Below are positions 33,867-40,683 of a DNA stretch of 40,683 nucleotides, in pieces. The notes beneath the pieces are model-generated. The model was not told the origin of the DNA and did no database searches. It saw only the letters and a list, made by a program, of their open reading frames with translations. Within the stretch, counting starts at the first letter, position 1, and each line of letters begins with the position of its first letter. This stretch comes from Clostridiales bacterium DTU024 (GTDB lineage: Bacteria > Bacillota > Clostridia > Christensenellales > Aristaeellaceae), in NCBI GenBank assembly GCA_001513425.1, contig LFTR01000223.1, forward strand, positions 7,112-47,794, read 5' to 3'. The position numbers and the translations under genes were made by a program.

Positions 33867-36192
33867 GCTGCTGTCCCCCGCCGGAAATATGGATTCCCTG
33901 TGGGCAGCCATCAATAACGGCGCGGACGCCGTTTATTTGGGTTCGGCTTCTTTTGGCGCACGCGCTTCAGCCGGGTTTGATGATAACGCGCTGCGTGAGG
34001 CCGTATTCTGGGCACACTATTACGGGAAAAAGGTCTATGTAACGCTGAATACACTCGTTAAGGAAAGCGAGTTTGCAGTCTTTTCGGAAACTCTGGCAAA
34101 GGTAGCGGCGTCAGGAACCGATGCGGTGCTGGTTCAAGACTTTGGCGTACTTCGTTTTGTCAAGAAGCATTATCCCGAATTACCCGTGCATGCCAGCACG
34201 CAGATGAGCATCCACAACGTCGCGGGCGCGGTGATGGTGCAGACTGTCGGCCTTGATCGTGTTGTATTCGCGAGGGAGTCTAACCTGGCAACACTCAAAA
34301 AAGCCGTGGATAGCGGTATCGAGATAGAAGTATTCGTACATGGGGCGCTATGCGTATCGGTCAGCGGCCAGTGCGAGCTGTCAGCCATGGTGGGCGGCCG
34401 GAGCGGTAACAGAGGGCGATGCGCTCAGCCGTGCCGAATCGCGTACACATATCGCGGAAAGAAAGCGGCGTGGCTGTCGCCGCGGGATGTCAATCTCCTT
34501 GAAGACGTTCCCGCGCTTCAGCAAGCCGGCATTTCAGCACTCAAGATAGAAGGACGCTTGAAGCGCGCTGAATACGCGGCCATTGTAACCAAGGCATACC
34601 GCGAAGCGCTGGACATATCTGATGGGGCGCGCGCAACTCAAGGCAACAAGGACGCCCTGTTGCAGGTTTTCAACCGTGGAGGATTCAGCCGCGGATACAT
34701 TTTCGGCAACGAGGATGCCCGGATAATCAATCCCTTGCATGTGTCCCACGAAGGTGTGGCTATTGGCAAAATCACCGGTTGCCGTGCTTTGGGCGACAAG
34801 TACTTGGCGGAAACGAGGCTAAACTTACCGCTGAACGACCAGGACGGACTGGAAGTAAGAGGCAATACCGTACAGCAAATGATCTTTTCGGGCAAGGATG
34901 CGCCGCCGGGAACAACCGTCACGCTGCGGCTGCACAAGAGAGTTGATGTCAACGATATCGTCTACCGACTGGACGATGAAGTGCTGCTCAGCACCGCCAG
35001 GAGAACCATCGGGCGCGGTGCCGCGCCACGCACTCCGGTGCATGTTACTTTGACAGCTGAACCTGATATGCCTGCGGCTATGGGGGTTACAGACGGAACG
35101 ACTTCAGTTGTCGCAAAAGGCGCTGTGGCGCAAGCAGCACGCAATGCACCGCAAACACAAGAGAACGCGGAGAAGTCGATCCGTAAGACAGCGGATTTCC
35201 CCGTTGATGTTGCTTCGTTTGCGTTTCTCAACCACGCGCCGGTGTTCTTGCCTGTTTCCGCCATCAACCAACTGCGCAGGGATGCTTTCGAAGCATTCGT
35301 GGCGCAGCGCGTAAATGGTTATGAAAAACTCAGCGTCCACAATACCTATCAGAAAAAAAACGTTGCGATGCCGCACTTTTCCCCCGTCCCGCGCATAACG
35401 GTTCAAAGCAAGGATATTGATTGGTCGAATGATTTCAAGGCATGCGGCGCGGAACGCTTTTTCTGGGCTCCTGATGATTACAGTGAAGCGAATCTAAAAG
35501 CAGGTCTTCCGTTGCTTGGAACTCAGGATGCGCTTACCTTGCCCCGGCAATGCAGCGACGAAACGCTCACCATGATAAACGCTCTGGCCATAGATTGGGA
35601 CATCAACGTCGTGGCGAACAACGTGTCGCACCTTTCCCCCGCATGGCCGAAAAAAGTGCTGGGCGGACCGGGACTTTATGTTTGGAACAAAGAGACTGTA
35701 TATTTCCTTCGGGAGCAGGGCACGACCGAAGGTACGGCATCTCGCGAACTGACGCTCAGTGAAATTGCGGATCTATCCAACAACGATTGGCCCCTCGTGT
35801 TCCCGGTGTACGGACGCTATGCGTTGATGGTACTCAACCACTGCCCGCAAAGAGTGTTTATGGGTCTTGAAAAAGGACACGCCGGGTGCGATATGTGCAA
35901 CAAGGGCGAAGGCACCAAGGATCAGGTCCTGACAGATCGCATTGGCGCGCAGTTCTCCCTGTACCCGGTTCGCTTGCCGGAAGGGTGCCTCAATTATCTT
36001 CTGGATGCACAGCCTTTGCACGTGGGGAGAAAAGCGCCTTCGGATCATCCTTGGCTCATCAATCTTACCAAGGAAATCCACGAAGACGCTGTTGCCGTCG
36101 TATCCTACTACGCCGGCCTTATATCGAGCGAAACCCCTGTGAACCCGCTCCCTGCGTTTTCTCTTGGACGATATGAAAAGGGTGTTGAATAA
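33844..36192 (+). CDS. U32 family peptidase / RlhA-like RNA hydroxylation protein
   Basis: The 782-residue product has an N-terminal TIM-barrel-like U32 domain (ELLSPAGNMDSLWAAINNGA) and the U32 signature EVFVHGALCVSVSGQCELS (162-180), with Cys170, Cys177, Cys193 and Cys197 as candidate iron-sulfur ligands. A DUF3656-like middle region and a long C-terminal part with further cysteines (HAGCDMC) follow. Long U32 proteins of this layout include RlhA, which hydroxylates a cytidine of 23S rRNA; a similar RNA-modifying role is more likely than proteolysis, but this is inference. Translation is coupled to zapA by overlap. Confidence 0.88.
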   Translation: MPLSKKTELLSPAGNMDSLWAAINNGADAVYLGSASFGARASAGFDDNALREAVFWAHYYGKKVYVTLNTLVKESEFAVFSETLAKVAASGTDAVLVQDFGVLRFVKKHYPELPVHASTQMSIHNVAGAVMVQTVGLDRVVFARESNLATLKKAVDSGIEIEVFVHGALCVSVSGQCELSAMVGGRSGNRGRCAQPCRIAYTYRGKKAAWLSPRDVNLLEDVPALQQAGISALKIEGRLKRAEYAAIVTKAYREALDISDGARATQGNKDALLQVFNRGGFSRGYIFGNEDARIINPLHVSHEGVAIGKITGCRALGDKYLAETRLNLPLNDQDGLEVRGNTVQQMIFSGKDAPPGTTVTLRLHKRVDVNDIVYRLDDEVLLSTARRTIGRGAAPRTPVHVTLTAEPDMPAAMGVTDGTTSVVAKGAVAQAARNAPQTQENAEKSIRKTADFPVDVASFAFLNHAPVFLPVSAINQLRRDAFEAFVAQRVNGYEKLSVHNTYQKKNVAMPHFSPVPRITVQSKDIDWSNDFKACGAERFFWAPDDYSEANLKAGLPLLGTQDALTLPRQCSDETLTMINALAIDWDINVVANNVSHLSPAWPKKVLGGPGLYVWNKETVYFLREQGTTEGTASRELTLSEIADLSNNDWPLVFPVYGRYALMVLNHCPQRVFMGLEKGHAGCDMCNKGEGTKDQVLTDRIGAQFSLYPVRLPEGCLNYLLDAQPLHVGRKAPSDHPWLINLTKEIHEDAVAVVSYYAGLISSETPVNPLPAFSLGRYEKGVE

Positions 36193-36207
36193 ACACCGGT
36201 GAATGAA

Positions 36208-38559
36208 ATGAATGATAGAACCATCCGCGTCTTGGAATTTACTAAAATGAGGGACCAACTTTCGTCTTTCGCGACCACAAAAATGGGCGTCGAAAAATGC
36301 AGCGGTCTCATGCCCCATACACAGCTTGCCGAAGTGGAGCGCGCGCAGCAGGAAACAGAGGAGGCCCTTTACGTACTCAAGTATCGGGGAGACAGTCCAA
36401 TTGGCTTCTCCATAGATGTGCGCCCGTATCTGGATAGAGCCTCCAAAGGCGCCACGCTGTCCCAGCGCATGCTGCTGGACATTGCGCAATCATTGCAATC
36501 AGCACGCCAGGCGCGCGCGGCACTGGTCAATGACAATGAGTTTACGCGACTTCTCTCTTCCCTCGCCGGCCACCTGCAGCCTCAGCGCACGCTGGAAAGC
36601 GACATTTCAGGCGCCATTATCAGCGAGGATGAAATGTCAGACAACGCAAGCAGTGAACTTGCGAGCATAAGGCGGCACATCCGTTTGAGCAATCAACGCG
36701 TCCGGGAAAAGCTGAATTCCCTTATCCATCAACCCTCCTACTCCAAGTATTTGCAGGAACCCATCATAACTGTGCGTAACGGACGATACGTCGTCCCCGT
36801 GCGCCAGGAATTTCGCCAGAACATACCGGGGCTGGTGCATGACCAGTCTTCCAGCGGGGCAACACTCTTTATTGAGCCTATGGCCTTGGTGGAGTTGGGC
36901 AACGAACTCAAGCAGTGGACAGCCAAGGAGGATCAGGAGATCGAGCGTATCCTCACCGCCCTGTCCGCGCAGGCGGGCGACAGCGCCGACATAATCGGCG
37001 GCAATGTCAGCTTGCTGGCACACCTTGATTTCGTTTTTTCCAAGGCACGACTGGCTCAAGAAATGGATGCCGTGCGTCCCAGAATGAACGCGCGGGGCTA
37101 TATCAAACTGCTGAAAACGCGCCACCCCTTGATCGATAGAAGTACCGTGGTCCCCGCCGACTTGTGGCTGGGCGACGAGTTTTCCACCCTCATTATTACC
37201 GGTCCCAACACAGGCGGCAAAACGGTCACGCTCAAAACCGTGGGACTAATGACGCTAATGGCACAATCCGGTCTTCAAGTGCCCAGCAGCCCCGGTACCG
37301 AATTGGCCGTATTTGGCGAGGTATTTGCGGATATCGGCGATGAACAGAGCATTGAGCAATCGTTGTCGACTTTCTCGTCGCACATGACCAATATCGTCAA
37401 GATCCTGGACGAAATGGAAGACAACTCGCTGGTTCTTTTTGATGAATTGGGAGCGGGTACCGATCCCACGGAAGGCGCGGCGCTGGCTCAGGCCATTCTG
37501 ACCCACCTGCAAAAAAGGCACATCCGCACAATTGCCACCACGCATTACAGCGAGCTTAAGGCCTACGCACTCTCTACCAAAGGCGTGGAAAACGCCAGCG
37601 TCGAGTTTGATGTCGCCACGCTCCGCCCCACCTACAGGCTGTCCATCGGCATCCCCGGTAAATCCAATGCCTTTGAAATATCCAGAAAGCTTGGCCTGCC
37701 CTCGGGTCTTATCCAAAGCGCCCAAGAACTGCTAAGCAAGGAAACCATCCAATTTGAGGATGTAATCGCCAACGCGGAGTATCACCGCCAGGTTGCTCAA
37801 AAGGAACGGGCGATGGCGAAAGAAATGTACGAAGAAGCTGCCCTTATGCGCAGGAACATGGAAAAGTTGCAGCAGGAAATAGAAGAAAAGCACCGCGGTG
37901 CTGATAAGAAAGCAAAAGAAGAGGCCAAAAAGATCATCGACAAAGCAAAGCGTGAATCCACTGCCATTCTGGCGGAACTGCGATTGATGCATAAGAGCGG
38001 AGACGCCCGCTCCCATGAGGTAAACGCGCTGAGCCGACGATTGAACGATGCGTCTGACGTACTATCTGATGCTTTGAACTTCAGCCCGCAGACAAACCGC
38101 CTTAGCGCGGGGAATATAAGCGTGGGCGACAGCGTGTCCCTGGCCGACCTTGGCGCGTCCGCGACCGTGCTGACTCTTCCCGACACCAAAGGAGAACTGC
38201 AGATCCAAGCAGGCATCATCAAAATGAAGGTTCATGTATCCCAGCTTTCCAAAGATGAGACGCCCGACAAGAAACGCCCCGCCACAAGCGTCCACGCCCA
38301 AACGGGTGGAAAACGCGCCAGCCTTGAATGCGATGTGCGCGGGCTGTCGCTTGACGAGGCACTCATGGAAGTGGATAATTACCTGGACACAGCGGTGATG
38401 AACGGACTTGAATCGGTAAGCATTATTCACGGCAAAGGTACCGGCGTGCTGCGCGCCGGCATCCAGAAACACCTCAAGTCCATACCGCAAGTCAAAAGCT
38501 TTCGTCTGGGTAATTACGGTGAGGGCGAATCAGGCGTTACGATGGTTACACTCAAGTAG
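36208..38559 (+). CDS. mutS2: Endonuclease/ATPase MutS2
   Basis: MutS-like protein that lacks the mismatch-binding domain; it suppresses recombination and acts on collided ribosomes in Bacillota. The start at 36208 gives MNDRTIRVLEFTKMRDQLSS, 783 residues; a GTG three codons upstream is less supported. Clamp/core helices come first, then the P-loop TGPNTGGKTVTLKT (331-344), the Walker B LVLFDELGAGTDPTEGAALA, a long charged coiled-coil, a KOW-like segment and a C-terminal SMR domain (CDVRGLSLDEALMEVDNYLD and IIHGKGTGVLR). The SMR LDLR motif reads CDVR here. Confidence 0.96.
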   Translation: MNDRTIRVLEFTKMRDQLSSFATTKMGVEKCSGLMPHTQLAEVERAQQETEEALYVLKYRGDSPIGFSIDVRPYLDRASKGATLSQRMLLDIAQSLQSARQARAALVNDNEFTRLLSSLAGHLQPQRTLESDISGAIISEDEMSDNASSELASIRRHIRLSNQRVREKLNSLIHQPSYSKYLQEPIITVRNGRYVVPVRQEFRQNIPGLVHDQSSSGATLFIEPMALVELGNELKQWTAKEDQEIERILTALSAQAGDSADIIGGNVSLLAHLDFVFSKARLAQEMDAVRPRMNARGYIKLLKTRHPLIDRSTVVPADLWLGDEFSTLIITGPNTGGKTVTLKTVGLMTLMAQSGLQVPSSPGTELAVFGEVFADIGDEQSIEQSLSTFSSHMTNIVKILDEMEDNSLVLFDELGAGTDPTEGAALAQAILTHLQKRHIRTIATTHYSELKAYALSTKGVENASVEFDVATLRPTYRLSIGIPGKSNAFEISRKLGLPSGLIQSAQELLSKETIQFEDVIANAEYHRQVAQKERAMAKEMYEEAALMRRNMEKLQQEIEEKHRGADKKAKEEAKKIIDKAKRESTAILAELRLMHKSGDARSHEVNALSRRLNDASDVLSDALNFSPQTNRLSAGNISVGDSVSLADLGASATVLTLPDTKGELQIQAGIIKMKVHVSQLSKDETPDKKRPATSVHAQTGGKRASLECDVRGLSLDEALMEVDNYLDTAVMNGLESVSIIHGKGTGVLRAGIQKHLKSIPQVKSFRLGNYGEGESGVTMVTLK

Positions 38560-38572
38560 CAGAGGTACTTAA

Positions 38573-39262
38573 ATGGATAAGCAACAACACATTATGATCG
38601 TAGACGATGACAAGAACATCGCCGAGCTGATGCGACTCTACCTTGAAAAGGAAGGGTACACAGTATCCATCTACCACCGCGGGGATGAGGCGGTGGAGGC
38701 ATTCAAGCGTAACCCGCCAAAGCTTATGGTGCTGGACATCATGCTGCCCGGTATGGATGGCTGGCAGGTTTGCAGAGCCGTAAGGCAAATAAGCGCCATT
38801 CCCATAATCATGCTGTCTGCCAAGGACGAAACGTTTGATAAAGTATTGGGATTGGAACTGGGCGCGGATGACTATATCACTAAACCGTTTGACCCGAAGG
38901 AACTCACCGCCCGCATCAAAGCGGTGCTGCGCCGCGGTGCCCCCTCTGACCGAGAAGATAGCGCACTGTCATTCCCCGGGATGACCATCAGTCTTGACAG
39001 GTATGAAGTGGTCTTTCAAGGCAAAATCGTGGACATGCCCCCAAAGGAATTGGAATTGCTGTACTTTTTGGCATCGCATCAAAACCGTGTGTTTACCAGA
39101 GAGCAATTGCTGGAGAAAGTATGGGGCTTTGATTACTTTGGAGACAGCCGCACGGTGGACGTGCATGTAAAGCGCATACGCGAAAAACTGCCCAAATGTG
39201 AGGATCTGGGCTGGCAAATCAAGACTGTATGGAGCGTGGGCTACAAGTTCGAGGTTGCTTAA
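38573..39262 (+). CDS. OmpR/PhoB-family response regulator
   Basis: The 229-residue product has a receiver domain with acidic pocket DDD (11-13), phosphoacceptor Asp55 in LMVLDIMLPGMDG, and Lys104 in YITKPFDPKE. The C-terminal winged helix ends RTVDVHVKRIREKLPKCEDL...WSVGYKFEVA, as in PhoB/OmpR regulators. GAGGTACTTAA precedes the ATG. It follows mutS2 by 13 bases and overlaps the kinase start by one base, so it works with that kinase. Target genes cannot be read from the sequence. Confidence 0.96.
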   Translation: MDKQQHIMIVDDDKNIAELMRLYLEKEGYTVSIYHRGDEAVEAFKRNPPKLMVLDIMLPGMDGWQVCRAVRQISAIPIIMLSAKDETFDKVLGLELGADDYITKPFDPKELTARIKAVLRRGAPSDREDSALSFPGMTISLDRYEVVFQGKIVDMPPKELELLYFLASHQNRVFTREQLLEKVWGFDYFGDSRTVDVHVKRIREKLPKCEDLGWQIKTVWSVGYKFEVA

Positions 39263-40683
39263 TGAGGGCAAGGCACAGCACGTTTTTCTATCTGATGAGT
39301 TCGAATGTTATCATCATCCTGATTTGCGTTGCCCTGCTTTTCACGGCATCTTTTCTGTTTGTGCGGGATATTCAGATTTCCAACCGTATGGACGCCCTCA
39401 AATCGCACGCCTATGATATTGCGGAACTGTCAGGCGCCGTGATGGTGCAAGAAAGCGACCGTCTTTTTTTATTCGGTCCTTCCACGGTTAGACCCTTGTT
39501 GGCCGGAAAACTGCAGACCCTGCGCGATGAATATGCCGCCTATTGCCTGGTTTTTGATAGGAGCGGACAGGTAACGACATACTTTTTGTCGCTGCTGGAT
39601 GAATACAGTGAACTCAAGACAACATTTGACGCGAAAAACCTGCTGGGGACTCTGCAGAAAGCATTCCTGGGACAGGAGATCACCGCTCAGATACATACTT
39701 CGGAAGGACCCATGTTCACTGTAGCGGTTCCTCTGGTCCGCAACGGCGCCATATTGGGTGCTGTCTACATTCAGACTGCGGCACAGACCGTTCAGCAATC
39801 CTACATGGGACTGGCGCTGCGTATCGGCATGATCGCGCTGCTCATACTGATTTTTGCGGCCGTCATCGTATGGCAATCCACCCGTCGCTTCACACAGCCC
39901 TTGTCGGAAATGGCGGAAGCCTCCAAAGATGTTGCCGGGGGAAAGTATGGGCGCGTCGTGACAAAAGGCGACACAAAAGAAGTGGCCGATCTATCTGATG
40001 CCTTCAACAGCATGTCGGTGCAGCTGCAGGAAACGGATCAAGTACGTCGGGACTTCATAGCAAACGTATCGCATGAACTCAGTTCCCCCATGACCAGCAT
40101 CCAGGGATTCGTCCAGGGCATTTTGGACGGCACTGTCGAAAAAGACGATCAGCGCAAATACCTTCAAATTGTACTGGACGAAACCAAACGCCTCAGTAAA
40201 TTGGTGTCAGGTCTGCTCAACTTATCCCGTATGGAAAGTGACCAGACACGTTTGGATAAAAGTGCCTTTGATATTCACGAACTGATCCGACAAGTATTGA
40301 TCACAAAAATGAGCGCTATTGAAGAAAAACGGCACGAGCTGCATCTAGATTTTCGTGACGTGCCTCTTTATGTTGACGCCAACCGTGACGCCATAGAACA
40401 GGTGCTCATCAACCTGATTGACAATGCTATCAAGTACACGCCGCCAAGAGGGCAGATAACGATCGCATCCAAGGAAGCCAACGAAAACACCATTGCCGTG
40501 GCTATCACGGATAATGGTATCGGTATCCTGCCGGAAGACGCAGCGCACATCTTCGAACGCTTCTATGTGGCGGAAAAGTCGCACACTTCGGGAAAGGGCA
40601 CGGGGCTGGGACTCGCCATCAGCCGCAAAATTATGGAAAAGCACGGACAGCATATACGCCTTGTGCCTTCCTTGCAGGGCACA
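39262..40683 (+). CDS. Membrane sensor histidine kinase (3' end cut by window edge)
   Basis: 474 codons without a stop to the window edge. It has two transmembrane helices (about 13-34 and 183-204) around an extracytoplasmic domain of about 145 residues, a HAMP segment, a dimerisation helix with His271 in SHELSSPMTSIQGF, an N-box (NLIDNAIKYTPP), DNGIGI, FERFYV and GTGLGLAISRKI. The H-box has Ser-Ser-Pro-Met in place of the usual Arg-Thr-Pro-Leu after HEL. The start overlaps the response-regulator stop (TAATG). Only the last few residues are likely missing. Confidence 0.96.
   Translation, partial: MRARHSTFFYLMSSNVIIILICVALLFTASFLFVRDIQISNRMDALKSHAYDIAELSGAVMVQESDRLFLFGPSTVRPLLAGKLQTLRDEYAAYCLVFDRSGQVTTYFLSLLDEYSELKTTFDAKNLLGTLQKAFLGQEITAQIHTSEGPMFTVAVPLVRNGAILGAVYIQTAAQTVQQSYMGLALRIGMIALLILIFAAVIVWQSTRRFTQPLSEMAEASKDVAGGKYGRVVTKGDTKEVADLSDAFNSMSVQLQETDQVRRDFIANVSHELSSPMTSIQGFVQGILDGTVEKDDQRKYLQIVLDETKRLSKLVSGLLNLSRMESDQTRLDKSAFDIHELIRQVLITKMSAIEEKRHELHLDFRDVPLYVDANRDAIEQVLINLIDNAIKYTPPRGQITIASKEANENTIAVAITDNGIGILPEDAAHIFERFYVAEKSHTSGKGTGLGLAISRKIMEKHGQHIRLVPSLQGT

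Noticed and set aside
35773..36489. 238-aa minus-strand frame over the U32/mutS2 junction
   Set aside because: Overlaps two confident genes; no motif or start signal.

Overview
The window looks like chromosomal core DNA of a Gram-positive, low-to-mid GC Bacillota, most likely a member of class Clostridia. The evidence is a ctsR-mcsA-mcsB-clpC heat-shock operon, an mreBCD-mrdA-minD-rodA elongasome operon, a dcw remnant opening with mraZ, sigma-A-type promoters with 17-bp spacers and strong Shine-Dalgarno sites. MurE carries the DNPR motif of meso-diaminopimelate-adding enzymes. I see no insertion sequence, phage gene or CRISPR array. The genus cannot be fixed from the sequence alone.

Layout. 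Positions 1-8820 (minus strand) hold a slimmed division/cell-wall cluster read in the order mraZ, ftsL-like, murE, murD, ftsQ, ftsA, ftsZ, followed by gcvT, which runs off the left edge. The mraZ promoter carries three 10-bp MraZ-type repeats, and ftsA-ftsZ have their own promoter. A gene-free, AT-rich gap and a terminator separate this from 9167-18797 (minus): maf-mreB-mreC-mreD-mrdA-minD-rodA, then an acidic zinc-ribbon protein and a metallophosphoesterase with an added promoter. Next come metG-tatD (18838-21628, minus) and ctsR-mcsA-mcsB-clpC (21659-26173, minus) with a CtsR operator at the transcription start. A divergent plus-strand pair encodes a zinc-ribbon membrane protein and a TPM-domain (YgcG-like) protein (26200-28200). 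The minus strand then carries an FHA-like protein, a SEDS glycosyltransferase and a class B PBP (28198-31566), and two tRNA operons with eleven tRNAs (31716-32932). The plus strand finishes with a cyclophilin, zapA, a U32 peptidase/RlhA-like protein, mutS2, an OmpR-type response regulator and its histidine kinase, which is cut by the right edge.

How it fits together. Most of the window builds and divides the cell: FtsZ/FtsA/FtsQ/FtsL and ZapA for the divisome, MreBCD/RodA/PBP2 for the elongasome, MurD/MurE for precursors, and a second SEDS-PBP pair that may supply the septal synthase missing from the dcw cluster. The rest is protein quality control (CtsR regulon) and translation (MetRS, tRNAs).

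Most interesting point: McsB, normally the protein-arginine kinase that marks proteins for ClpC, has lost nearly every nucleotide-binding and catalytic residue I can align, and the second phosphoarginine pocket of the neighbouring ClpC is also degenerate. This suggests a phosphoarginine-independent, adaptor-only version of the McsA/McsB/ClpC system. Other points of note are a minD with no minC/minE beside it and a dcw cluster without rsmH, ftsI, murF, mraY, ftsW or murG.
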